This document shows positions 29,590 through 37,328 of a DNA stretch of 64,000 bases, piece by piece. How positions within the stretch are numbered: the stretch's first letter is position 1; every line of letters begins with the position of its first letter. The DNA is taken from contig NZ_CP113431.1 in the NCBI RefSeq assembly GCF_030506255.1, positions 186,001 to 250,000 of the forward strand, in the 5' to 3' direction. Position numbers and translations under genes: made by a program. The stretch is from Nocardioides sp. Arc9.136 (lineage in GTDB: Bacteria; Actinomycetota; Actinomycetes; Propionibacteriales; Nocardioidaceae). The notes under the pieces were generated by a model. The model was not told the origin of the DNA, searched no databases, and saw only the letters and a list, made by a program, of their open reading frames with translations.

Positions 29590-30231
29590 TCAGCCCGCGA
29601 CGCCGTACAGCCGGTCGCCGGCGTCGCCGAGGCCCGGGACGATGTAGCCCTTCTCGTCGAGCCGCTCGTCGACCGCCGCGGTGACGACCGTGACCGGCAC
29701 GTCGAGGTCGGCGAGCTCCCGCTCGAGCCGCTCGCAGCCCTCGGGGGCGGCGAGCAGGCAGATCGCGGTGATGTGGTCCGCGCCGCGGTCGGTGAGGAAC
29801 TTGATCGCCGCGGCGAGGGTGCCGCCGGTGGCCAGCATCGGGTCCAGGACGTAGCACTGGCGCCCGGAGAGGTCGGCGGGCAGCCGCTCGGCGTACGTCG
29901 AGGCCTTGAGGGTGTCCTCGTCGCGCACCATGCCGACGAAGCCGACCTCGGCGGTCGGCAGCAGGCGCATCATCCCGTCCAGCATGCCGAGGCCGGCGCG
30001 CAGGATCGGCACGACCAGCGGCCGGGGGGAGGCGAGGGCGACGCCGGTGGTCGGCGAGACCGGCGTGCGGATCTCGACGTCCTGGACGCGCACGTCGCGC
30101 GTGGCCTCGTAGGCCAGCAGCGTCACCAGCTCGTCGGCGAGGTGCCGGAACGTCGGTGAGTCGGTGCGCTCGTCGCGCAGGACGGTCAGCTTGTGGGCGA
30201 CGAGCGGGTGGTCCACGACGTGGGTGCGCAT
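29590..30231 (-). CDS. upp: Uracil phosphoribosyltransferase
   Basis: 213 residues, standard length. Makes UMP from uracil and PRPP. Motifs: [44 protein letters not shown] (PRPP loop) and [16 protein letters not shown] (uracil site). ATG 30231 follows TAGAGT (minus strand, 30244-30239) by 7 nt, so probably leaderless. Confidence 0.95.
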   Translation of the reverse strand: MRTHVVDHPLVAHKLTVLRDERTDSPTFRHLADELVTLLAYEATRDVRVQDVEIRTPVSPTTGVALASPRPLVVPILRAGLGMLDGMMRLLPTAEVGFVGMVRDEDTLKASTYAERLPADLSGRQCYVLDPMLATGGTLAAAIKFLTDRGADHITAICLLAAPEGCERLERELADLDVPVTVVTAAVDERLDEKGYIVPGLGDAGDRLYGVAG

Positions 30232-30238
30232 GGGCCGA

Positions 30239-30244
30239 ACTCTA
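30239..30244 (-). promoter_or_regulatory. -10 element TAGAGT of upp
   Basis: Read on the minus strand, TAGAGT ends 7 nt before the upp ATG. Confidence 0.6.
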
Positions 30245-30334
30245 GAGGTCCCCACCGGAAGGGGGTTGGCCGCACGGCAGGGGTCTGCGACGCTGGAGGA
30301 CCTCGCACCCTCGCCGCGCCGGAGGAGGAACGAC

Positions 30335-30829
30335 ATGCCCGACCCGCTCGACCAGCTCGACGCCGTCGACTTCGCCGTGGCTGCGTACCGCGAGGACGGC
30401 AGGTGGACCGTCGCCGAGCTCGTCCACGACCACCTCGACGACGTCACGACCCTGGCGAGCGGGCTGCGCCGCCTGCCCGGCGACGCCGGTGCCGTCGGCA
30501 TGGTCGCCGTCGACGAGGACTTCTTCCTCGTCGTGCGCGTGGCGGGCCCGAGCACGCGCGTGCTGCTCTCCGACATCACCGCGGCCGACGAGTGGGAGCT
30601 GGCCACCTCCGCGGTGGAGTTCCTGCGCCTGCCGATGCCCGAGGACGAGGACGACCAGGTCCCGGCCGGCGACCTCGACCTGCTGGGCGACCTCGGTGTG
30701 CCCGCGATGGACCTGGCCGCCCTGCTCGACGACCCCGACCTCTACCCCGACGAGGTGCTCTCCGACGTCGCGCGGCGGCTCGGGTTCGGCGAGCTCTTCG
30801 ACGACGCCGTGGGGCTCACCTCGGCGTGA
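30335..30829 (+). CDS. tRNA adenosine deaminase-associated protein
   Basis: 164 residues; start ATG 30335 with GGAGGAGGAA 4 nt upstream. The acidic protein ([24 protein letters not shown]-like segments, [23 protein letters not shown]) matches the actinobacterial family always found next to tadA. Role is not established; the 4-nt overlap (GTGA) with tadA supports a joint function. Confidence 0.82.
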   Translation: MPDPLDQLDAVDFAVAAYREDGRWTVAELVHDHLDDVTTLASGLRRLPGDAGAVGMVAVDEDFFLVVRVAGPSTRVLLSDITAADEWELATSAVEFLRLPMPEDEDDQVPAGDLDLLGDLGVPAMDLAALLDDPDLYPDEVLSDVARRLGFGELFDDAVGLTSA

Positions 30830-31287
30830 CCGCAGCACTGCGCTGGCGCGGGCCCATGCTCGCCGCCCTGGCCGAGGCGCGCGCCGCGCTGGCCACCGGC
30901 GACGTACCGATCGGCGCGGTCGTCCTCGACCCCTCCGGCGCGGTGGTCGGCACGGGTCGCAACGTGCGGGAGGCCGACGCCGACCCGACCGGCCACGCCG
31001 AGGTGGTCGCGCTGCGCGAGGCCGCCCGTGCCCGCGGCGAGTGGCGGCTGGACGGCTGCACGCTGGTGGTCACCCTCGAGCCCTGCACCATGTGCGCCGG
31101 CGCGGCCGTCCTCGCCCGCGTCGAGCGGATCGTCCTCGGCGCCTGGGACCCCAAGGCCGGCGCGGTCGGCAGCCTCTGGGACGTCGTCCGCGACCGCCGG
31201 CTCAACCACCGCCCCGAGGTCGTCGGGGGCGTCCTCGCCGAGGAGTCGGCCGCCCTGCTCGAGGACTTCTTCCGCGCCCACCGCTGA
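30826..31287 (+). CDS. tadA: tRNA(Arg) adenosine-34 deaminase
   Basis: 153 residues from GTG 30826 (overlaps the preceding stop); ATG 30856 is an alternative shorter start. TadA converts A34 to inosine in tRNA-Arg(ACG). Zinc deaminase motifs: GHAEVVALREAA (HAE, catalytic Glu) and LEPCTMCAGAAVLARVERIVLGAWDPKAGAVGS (PCxxC). Complete. Confidence 0.92.
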   Translation: MTAALRWRGPMLAALAEARAALATGDVPIGAVVLDPSGAVVGTGRNVREADADPTGHAEVVALREAARARGEWRLDGCTLVVTLEPCTMCAGAAVLARVERIVLGAWDPKAGAVGSLWDVVRDRRLNHRPEVVGGVLAEESAALLEDFFRAHR

Positions 31288-31303
31288 CCCGCGGCGACCG
31301 GCC

Positions 31304-32260
31304 TCAGCGCCGGACCGCCTCCCCGCCGTCGAGCAGGCCGAGGTCGTCGCGGGTCGGCAGCCCCTCCCAGTCACCGGGGCTCGTGCACGCGAACGCCCCG
31401 CACCGCACGGCCGTCCGCAGCCGGTCGGCGGCCGGCAGGCCGGCCACCAGGTCGGCGAGGTAGCCGGCCACGAACGCGTCGCCCGCCCCTACCGTGTCCA
31501 CGACCGGCACCGCCACCGCCGGCACCACCAGCCGCTCGCCGCCGACCACGGCCGCGCAGCCGCGCTCCCCGAGCTTGAGCACCGCGTCGCCGCCCGACGC
31601 CTCGGCCAGGGCGTCGAGCAGGTCGGCCGGGTCGGTGGCCGAGGTACCGGTGAGCAGCCGCGTCTCGTCCTCCCCGGCGAAGACGACCGAGGCGGCGCGG
31701 GCGAGGGACGCGTACGACGCGCGCGGGTCGCGCCCGCGCCAGACCCCGTCGCGGTGGTTGACGTCGAAGGAGACCGGGACCCCGGCCGCCACGGCCTCGG
31801 CCAGCGCGGCGTCCACGGCTGCGGCCGCCGAGGCGGACAGGCCCGGGGTGATGCCGGTCAGGTGCAGCACGTCGGCGCCGGCGACCAGGCCCGGCGGCAG
31901 GTCCGCGGGCGAGAGCCGGCTGCCGGCGCTGCCGGCGCGGTAGTACCAGACGCTCGAGGACACCGCGGACCGTCGCTCCTTGACCATCAGCCCGGTCGGC
32001 GCGTCGGGGTCGCGCACCGCCGCGAGGTCGACGCCCTCGGCGCGCAGCTCGCGGAGCACGCGGGCGCCCAGCGGGTCGTCACCGACCCGGCCGACCCAGG
32101 TGGCGGCGGCCCCCAGGCGGCGTACGCCGATCGCGACGTTGCTCTCCGCGCCGCCGATCCCCAGCTCGAGCGCCGCCGCGTGCGGGAGCGCGGTCGACGA
32201 GCTGGCCAGCGCCATGGTCTCCCCGAGCGTCACCACGGACGAGCCGGACCGGGGCGTCAC
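31304..32260 (-). CDS. kdgK: 2-keto-3-deoxygluconate kinase (PfkB family)
   Basis: 318 residues from GTG 32260, overlapping the aldolase stop by 4 nt. PfkB features: GGAESNVAIGVRRLGAAATWVGRVGDDPLG near the start and DTVGAGDAFVAGYLADL (catalytic Asp and anion hole) near the end. SFDVNHRDGVWRGRD fits the KDG-kinase branch. It would phosphorylate 2-keto-3-deoxy-D-gluconate to KDPG for the aldolase encoded just before it. Last gene of a four-gene operon. Confidence 0.82.
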   Translation of the reverse strand: MTPRSGSSVVTLGETMALASSSTALPHAAALELGIGGAESNVAIGVRRLGAAATWVGRVGDDPLGARVLRELRAEGVDLAAVRDPDAPTGLMVKERRSAVSSSVWYYRAGSAGSRLSPADLPPGLVAGADVLHLTGITPGLSASAAAAVDAALAEAVAAGVPVSFDVNHRDGVWRGRDPRASYASLARAASVVFAGEDETRLLTGTSATDPADLLDALAEASGGDAVLKLGERGCAAVVGGERLVVPAVAVPVVDTVGAGDAFVAGYLADLVAGLPAADRLRTAVRCGAFACTSPGDWEGLPTRDDLGLLDGGEAVRR

Positions 32261-32814
32261 GAGGCGTCCGCCAGGAGCCAGCTGCCGCTCACGGCGAGGA
32301 CGGCGTCGAGCGCGAGGTACTCCGCGGCCGACGCTGCGGTGACCCCGCCGCTCGGGACCAGGCGCAGCCCGGGGAACGGCCCGGCGAGCGCGCGGACCAT
32401 GGCCGGCCCGCCCAGCTCGCGCGCCGGGAAGAGCTTGACCAGGTCGAGGCCGAGGGAGAGCGCGGCCATCACCTCGCCGGGCGTCGCGACGCCCGGCAGG
32501 ACCGGGACGCCGAGGGCGAGGCAGCGCTCGACCACCGGGGCGCTGAACCCGGGCGTGACGACGAAGGCGGCGCCCGCGTCGACGACGCGGTCCACCTGCT
32601 CGGGCACCAGCACGGTCCCGGCGCCCGCGAGCACCGGACCGCCGGCGGCCCGCGCGAGCGCCGCCTCGGCCACGCCCGTGCGCAGCGCCACCTCGAGGGT
32701 CCCGGTGCCGGTCGCCCCGAGCCGGTCGACGGCGGCGAGCGCGTCGTCCACCGACGCGGGGGTCACCACCGGCAGCACCCGGTCGCGGGCGAGCAGGTCG
32801 CGGAAGCCGGTCAC
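32257..32814 (-). CDS. eda: 2-dehydro-3-deoxy-phosphogluconate (KDPG) aldolase
   Basis: 185 residues from GTG 32814 (GTGA overlap with the SDR). Class I aldolase of the Entner-Doudoroff lower half: KDPG to pyruvate and glyceraldehyde 3-phosphate. GTLEVALRT carries the proton-transfer Glu, GAGTVLVPEQV and FVVTPGFSAPVV are typical, and LVKLFPARELGG holds the Schiff-base Lys. Slightly shorter than E. coli Eda but motif-complete. Confidence 0.88.
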   Translation of the reverse strand: MTGFRDLLARDRVLPVVTPASVDDALAAVDRLGATGTGTLEVALRTGVAEAALARAAGGPVLAGAGTVLVPEQVDRVVDAGAAFVVTPGFSAPVVERCLALGVPVLPGVATPGEVMAALSLGLDLVKLFPARELGGPAMVRALAGPFPGLRLVPSGGVTAASAAEYLALDAVLAVSGSWLLADAS

Positions 32815-33578
32815 CGCCCCAGCCAGCCGCCGTCGACGGGGAGCACGATCCCGTCGACGTAGTCGGAGGCGCGGCTGCACAGGAAGACGGTGGCGCCGGC
32901 GAGGTCGTCGGCCCGGCCCCAGCGACCCGCCGGGATCCGCTCGAGGATCGACCGCGAGCGGTCGGGGTCGTCCTGGAGGGCCTGGGTGTTGTCGGTCGCG
33001 ATGTAGCCCGGCGCGATCGCGTTGACGTTCACCCCGCGTCCGGCCCACTCGTTGGCGAGCGCCTTGGTGAGCCCGGCGACGCCGGACTTCGAGGCGGTGT
33101 AGCCGGGGACGTTGATGCCGCCCTGGAAGCTCAGGAGCGAGGCGGTGAAGACCACCTTCCCCGAGCCCCGCTCGAGCATCGGGCCGGCGAGGGCCTGGGT
33201 CAGCGCGAACTGCGAGCTGAGGTTGACCTGCAGCACCTCGTCCCAGAGCTCGCGGGCGTGCTCCACCGCCGGCTGGCGGCGGATGGTGCCGGCGTTGTTG
33301 ACGAGGATGTCGGGTGCCCGCTCCGCGAGCCGGCGACCGAGGTCCTCGACGGCCGCGGCGTCGGCGAAGTCGCAGCGGACCGCCTCGAAGCGGCGACCGG
33401 CCGCGGTCACGGCCCGGCCCACCTCGGAGGCCTGCGGGTCCTCCTCCAGCTGGGCGCTCACCCCGATGACGTCGGCCCCGGCCGCGGCGAGGGCCTCGGC
33501 CATCGCCCGGCCGATGCCGCGGCGGGCGCCGGTGACGACCGCCAGGCGGCCGGTGAGGTCGAAGGGACCGGTGCTCAT
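32811..33578 (-). CDS. kduD: 2-dehydro-3-deoxy-D-gluconate 5-dehydrogenase (KduD-like SDR)
   Basis: 255 residues from ATG 33578 (ATGA overlap with the upstream dehydrogenase). Short-chain dehydrogenase: VTGARRGIGRAMAEAL cofactor loop, NNAGTIRRQPA, a catalytic Ser in TASLLSFQGG, YTASK (Tyr and Lys), and the ending ASDYVDGIVLPVDGGWLGR. The segments LLSFQGGINVPGYTASKSG and APGYIATDNTQAL fit KduD better than gluconate 5-dehydrogenase. It would interconvert 3-deoxy-2,5-diketohexonate and KDG. No kduI is present, so the substrate may come from the adjacent dehydrogenase (inference). Confidence 0.78.
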   Translation of the reverse strand: MSTGPFDLTGRLAVVTGARRGIGRAMAEALAAAGADVIGVSAQLEEDPQASEVGRAVTAAGRRFEAVRCDFADAAAVEDLGRRLAERAPDILVNNAGTIRRQPAVEHARELWDEVLQVNLSSQFALTQALAGPMLERGSGKVVFTASLLSFQGGINVPGYTASKSGVAGLTKALANEWAGRGVNVNAIAPGYIATDNTQALQDDPDRSRSILERIPAGRWGRADDLAGATVFLCSRASDYVDGIVLPVDGGWLGR

Positions 33579-34600
33579 GCGCCGGCCTCCTGGCAGTCGA
33601 CGAGGACCTTCATGGCCTGGCCGGACTCCAGCGCGGCGAACGCGTCGGCGACGCGGCTGATGCCGACGACCTCGGTGACCAGGCCCGCGGCCGGCACGAC
33701 CCCGGCGGCCAGGAGCTCCACGGCGCGCTCGAAGTCGGTCCGCTCGTAGACGCGCGCGCCGAGCAGGCGCAGCTCGCGCCAGAAGACGCGCTGGAGGTCC
33801 ACCGGGACCGGCCGCGGGTGGATCGCCACCACGACGACCGTGCCGCGCACCTTGGCGACCGAGGTGGCGGCGAGGACGGCGGGTGCGGCACCGGACACCT
33901 CGAACACCACGTCGGCGCCGGCTCCACCGGTCCGCTCGTCGACGGCGCCGACGAGGTCGGCCGCCGTCGGGTCGAGCGTCTCCAGCCCGAGCCCCTCGAC
34001 CAGCGCGCGCCGGCCCGGGTCGGGCTCGGAGACGAGCACCTCCGCGCCGGCGTGGCGGGCGACGATGCCGATGAGGACACCGATCGGACCTCCGCCGAGC
34101 ACGACGACGCGGTCGCCGGCGCCGAGCCCGGAGCGGCGTACGTCGTGCACCGCGACGGCCACCGGCTCCACCAGGGCGGCGTGCTCGAGGGAGAGCTCCC
34201 GCGGCAGCGGCACGAGGAGGTCGGCACGGAGGTTCCAACGCCCCTGCAGGGCGCCGGGGGAGTCGATCCCGACGAAGTCGAGGTTCTGGCAGACGTGCTG
34301 GTGCCCGGCCCGGCAGGCGGGGCAGGTGCCGTCCCAGTCCAGCGGCATGACCGTCACCGGGTCGCCCGTGGCCCACCCGGTGACGCCCTCGCCGACGGCG
34401 GCGACCCGCCCGGACATCTCGTGGCCGATGACCGCGGGCATCGAGACCCGGGCGTCCATCGACCCGTGCAGGATGTGCAGGTCGGTGCCGCAGATGCCGA
34501 CGTACGCCACCTCGACCTGCACCTCGCCCGGACCCGGGGGTGCGGGCTCCGCCTCTTCGACGGTCATGGTCCGGTCTCCGACGTACGCCGCGGTCAGCAT
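33575..34600 (-). CDS. Zinc-dependent medium-chain alcohol dehydrogenase (polyol/aldonate type)
   Basis: 341 residues; ATG 34600 with AGGAG 4 nt upstream. MDR fold: VGICGTDLHILHG (catalytic zinc Cys), GHEMSGRVAAVGEGV (zinc His and Glu), a reduced structural-zinc loop TCPACRAGHQHVC with three Cys, and the GGGPIGVLIG nucleotide loop. It resembles sorbitol/L-threonine/galactonate dehydrogenases. First gene of the operon with KduD, KDPG aldolase and KDG kinase. By context it may oxidise C5 of 2-keto-3-deoxy-L-galactonate or L-galactonate, which KduD then reduces to KDG; that is inference. Confidence 0.72.
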   Translation of the reverse strand: MLTAAYVGDRTMTVEEAEPAPPGPGEVQVEVAYVGICGTDLHILHGSMDARVSMPAVIGHEMSGRVAAVGEGVTGWATGDPVTVMPLDWDGTCPACRAGHQHVCQNLDFVGIDSPGALQGRWNLRADLLVPLPRELSLEHAALVEPVAVAVHDVRRSGLGAGDRVVVLGGGPIGVLIGIVARHAGAEVLVSEPDPGRRALVEGLGLETLDPTAADLVGAVDERTGGAGADVVFEVSGAAPAVLAATSVAKVRGTVVVVAIHPRPVPVDLQRVFWRELRLLGARVYERTDFERAVELLAAGVVPAAGLVTEVVGISRVADAFAALESGQAMKVLVDCQEAGA

Positions 34601-34664
34601 GCTGCTCCTGGGGGTGAGGCCGCGGGTCTGGCGGAAGCGGTTGCCCCGGACGCGGCAGGGGGCC

Positions 34665-34696
34665 TATTGTTGCGCAAACGATTGAGCACGTGTCAA
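34665..34696 (-). promoter_or_regulatory. Promoter and LacI-type operator for the minus-strand operon
   Basis: On the minus strand a perfect TTGACA -35 box (34696-34691) stands 19 nt from AACAAT (34671-34666). The spacer contains gcaaacgattga (plus strand 34674-34685), which matches operator-like sequences before the ABC sugar-transport gene at 37329. Repressor binding here would block the minus operon and perhaps the divergent CoA-transferase gene, which lies 37 bp away. Confidence 0.65.
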
Positions 34697-34721
34697 GGGA
34701 CGCGGCGGTGGAGGAGGTGTC

Positions 34722-35921
34722 GTGCTCGAGCCGGACGACCTCCCCCTCGCGGGCACGACGGTCCTCGACTTCAGCCAGTTCCTGGCCGGCCCGGTGGCGG
34801 CGCTGCGCCTGGCCGACCTCGGCGCGCGGGTGATCAAGGTGGAGAGGCCGGTGACCGGCGAGATCGGCCGGACCCTCGCCTTCGCCGGCCGCTGGAAGGA
34901 CGGCGACACGCTGTCCTTCCACGCGATGAACCGTGGCAAGGAGGCGGTCGTGGCCGACCTCAAGGACCCCGGCGACCTGGCCCGGGTCAAGGCGCTCGTC
35001 GCGCGGGCCGACGTGCTCATCCAGAACTTCCGTCCGGGCGTGATGGAGCGGATCGGCCTCGATCCCGCCGCCGCGATGGCGCTGAACCCCGGGCTGGTCT
35101 ACGCCAGTGCGTCGGGGTACGGCGCCGACGGCCCGTGGGCCGGCCGTCCCGGCCAGGACCTGCTCGCCCAGTCGGTCGCGGCCCTGCCGTGGGTCACCGC
35201 GACCGGCGACCGACCGGTGCCCGTCGGGCTCGCGATCGCCGACCACCTGATGAGCTGCCACATCGCCGAGGGCGTGACCGCGCTGCTGGTCCGCAAGGCG
35301 CGGACCGGTCGCGGCGGCCTGGTGGAGACCAGCCTGCTCGAGGGGGTCCTGGACCTGCAGGTCGAGCTCCTCACCGCCCGGCTCAACGACCCGGCGCTTG
35401 CCTCGGGCCGCGGGCCGCACTCGGCGCACGGCTACCTCCCGGCGCCGTACGGCCTCTACCCGACCGCCGACGGCCACCTCGCGATCGCGATGGCGCCGGT
35501 CGACCGGCTCGGCCGGCTGCTGGGGGTCGAGGAGCTGGCCGCGCGCGCCGACCCGGCCGCGTGGTGGGACGACCGCGCGCGCATCGAGCGGCTCCTCGCC
35601 GACCGGCTGCGGACCGCGCCGACGCGCCGGTGGCTGGAGGTGCTCGACGCCGCCGATGTGTGGTGCGCGCCGGTGCTCACCCTCGAGCAGCTCATCGAGC
35701 ACCCTGCCTTCGAGGCGGTGGGCATGACCCAGGTGGTGGAGCGGCCGCCGGCCGAGCCCGGCGGCGAGCCCGTGCGGCTCACCACCACGCGCAGCCCGAT
35801 CCGGATCGACGGCGAGGTGCTGACCTCCGGGCGCGCGGCACCCCGCCTCGGGGCCCAGGGTCGTCTCGCCGACGGCGCCGACCCCTTCGCCGACCCCTTC
35901 GCCGCGCACGGCGACGGCTAG
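34722..35921 (+). CDS. Family III CoA-transferase (CaiB/BaiF), copy 1
   Basis: 399 residues from GTG 34722 (GGAGGAGG upstream). Formyl-CoA transferase-like fold: [60 protein letters not shown], and PVGLAIADH in the region of the catalytic Asp. The enzyme would move CoA between acids, but donor and acceptor are unknown. Roughly two-thirds identical by eye to the gene at 43506, including a shared run of DNA around tccttccacgcgatgaac. Lies between two LacI-type control regions. A CoA-transferase is not part of known fucose or Entner-Doudoroff routes. Confidence 0.85.
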   Translation: MLEPDDLPLAGTTVLDFSQFLAGPVAALRLADLGARVIKVERPVTGEIGRTLAFAGRWKDGDTLSFHAMNRGKEAVVADLKDPGDLARVKALVARADVLIQNFRPGVMERIGLDPAAAMALNPGLVYASASGYGADGPWAGRPGQDLLAQSVAALPWVTATGDRPVPVGLAIADHLMSCHIAEGVTALLVRKARTGRGGLVETSLLEGVLDLQVELLTARLNDPALASGRGPHSAHGYLPAPYGLYPTADGHLAIAMAPVDRLGRLLGVEELAARADPAAWWDDRARIERLLADRLRTAPTRRWLEVLDAADVWCAPVLTLEQLIEHPAFEAVGMTQVVERPPAEPGGEPVRLTTTRSPIRIDGEVLTSGRAAPRLGAQGRLADGADPFADPFAAHGDG

Positions 35922-36021
35922 GCGGCACGCGCGTGGACGGGCCCGGTCGACGGGCGACACCCGCGACCCCGGCCGGCCCGGAGAGCTCGCCGAAGCCGGC
36001 GATCGGCGTCGCGGGCGGCAG

Positions 36022-36027
36022 TAGGGT
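36022..36027 (+). promoter_or_regulatory. -10 element TAGGGT of the LacI-family regulator
   Basis: TAGGGT ends 7 nt before ATG 36035, implying a separate leaderless transcript for the regulator. Confidence 0.6.
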
Positions 36028-36034
36028 GCGATCC

Positions 36035-37045
36035 ATGGCCACCCTGGGCGACGTCGCCGCGCGTGCCGGCGTGTCGATCTCCGCGGTGTCCCGGGTGCTC
36101 AGCGACGCACCCTCCGCCAGGGTCAGCGAGGGGACGCGCCAGCGCATCCTCGACGCGGCCAAGGAGCTGCACTACCGGCCGAACTTCGCCGGCCGTGCCC
36201 TGAAGTCCGCGCGCACCCAGGTCATCGGCCTGGTCGTCCCCGACCTCACGAACGCGCTGTTCACCGAGCTGATGCACGGCGCCGAGGACGAGGCGGCCGA
36301 GCGGAAGTACACCGTGCTCCTTGGTCGCTCCGACGACGTGCGCCCGGGCGGCGAGGTGATCGCGCGGCTGATCGGGGAGGGCCGGGTCGACGGCATGGTC
36401 GTCCAGGTCGGGGACGGCGTCCCGCCGGCCGGCCTCGGGGAGCTGCTCGCCTCGCAGGCGCCGATCGTGCTGATCAACTCGGCCTACCCGGGCCACGTCG
36501 GCTCGGTGGCGCTCGACGACGAGACCGGCGCCCGGATCGCGACCGAGCACCTGCTCTCCCTCGGGCACGAGCGGATCGCCTTCGCCAACGGGCTGCCGCG
36601 CTCGTTCACGGCCAAGCGCCGACGGGTCGGCTACAAGGCCGCGATGACGGCGGCGGGCCTCGCGGTCCCCCGCGGCTACGAGACCCGGCTGGGCTACACC
36701 GCGGAGAACGGGCGCACGGCGCTGCGCCGCCTGCTGGCGCTCGAGCCCAGGCCGACCGCCGTGGTCGCCGCGAACGTCAACGCCGCGGTCGGCATGCTCG
36801 CCGAGGCGCGTGCTGCCGGGATCGCGGTGCCGCGCGACCTCTCCGTGGTCTGCGTGCACGACTCCTGGACCGCGGAGAACACCTGGCCGCCGCTGACCGC
36901 GGTGCGCATGCAGTTCTACGCGATGGGCCGGACCGCGGTCCGCAGCGTCATCGCGCGCATCGAGCACGGCGAGATGGTCGACGCGACGATCACCGACCCC
37001 GCGCCCGAGCTGGTCGTGCGCGAGTCCACCGCACCGCCGGCCTGA
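36035..37045 (+). CDS. LacI-family transcriptional regulator
   Basis: 336 residues. N-terminal helix-turn-helix and hinge: TLGDVAARAGVSISAVSRVLSD...RVSEGTRQRILDAAKELHYRPNFAGRALKS. The effector domain is a type 1 periplasmic-binding fold: IGLVVPDLTNALFTELMHGAEDEA, GRVDGMVVQ, TEHLLSLGHERIAF and C-terminal LTAVRMQFYAMGRTAV. It sits between the two CoA-transferase/sugar units and very probably controls both, since matching operator-like sites lie in both control regions. L-fucose or a breakdown product is the likely effector (inference). Confidence 0.9.
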   Translation: MATLGDVAARAGVSISAVSRVLSDAPSARVSEGTRQRILDAAKELHYRPNFAGRALKSARTQVIGLVVPDLTNALFTELMHGAEDEAAERKYTVLLGRSDDVRPGGEVIARLIGEGRVDGMVVQVGDGVPPAGLGELLASQAPIVLINSAYPGHVGSVALDDETGARIATEHLLSLGHERIAFANGLPRSFTAKRRRVGYKAAMTAAGLAVPRGYETRLGYTAENGRTALRRLLALEPRPTAVVAANVNAAVGMLAEARAAGIAVPRDLSVVCVHDSWTAENTWPPLTAVRMQFYAMGRTAVRSVIARIEHGEMVDATITDPAPELVVRESTAPPA

Positions 37046-37049
37046 CGCG

Positions 37050-37081
37050 CCGGTCCCGTCCCCGGTCCCGTCCCCGGTCCT
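37050..37081. repeat. 12-bp tandem repeat after the LacI gene
   Basis: Unit ccggtcccgtcc occurs twice in full (37050-37061, 37062-37073) and once partly. No clear function. Confidence 0.65.
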
Positions 37082-37157
37082 CGCCCGAGCCCTCGGAGGC
37101 GACCCCGGACCGTCGCCCGGAGAGTCTGGTCCAGACGGGCGCGCTCCGACGGAGCCC

Positions 37158-37262
37158 TTGACGGATCGCTCTTGAAACGTTTCGATCAGCGGCGCCGGTC
37201 CCGGAGTGAACGCGATCACGTCAAACGATTGACCAACCGAATGTGTCAGGTCTAACGTTTGA
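37158..37262 (+). promoter_or_regulatory. Regulated promoter region of the sugar ABC/L-fucose operon
   Basis: The 283-bp gap before the binding-protein gene holds three LacI-like sites: gaaacgtttc (37174-37183, perfect palindrome), tcaaacgattga (37221-37232) and tctaacgtttga (37251-37262). The last two match the site at 34674 in sharing CAAACG on one strand. A -35-like TTGACC (37229-37234) overlaps the second site and a -10-like TCTAAC (37251-37256) overlaps the third, so repressor would cover the promoter. A second TTGACG at 37158 precedes the first palindrome. Confidence 0.65.
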
Positions 37263-37328
37263 GCAGTTGCGGACGTCACGTCGCCCCGAGCGCGCGGAGT
37301 CCCCCGAAATCGCGAAGGAGCAAGGCCC

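Noticed and set aside
32811..33578. Annotation as gluconate 5-dehydrogenase (IdnO)
   Set aside because: Segments LLSFQGGINVPGYTASK and IATDNTQAL and the ending PVDGGWLGR fit KduD better, though the activity is untested.
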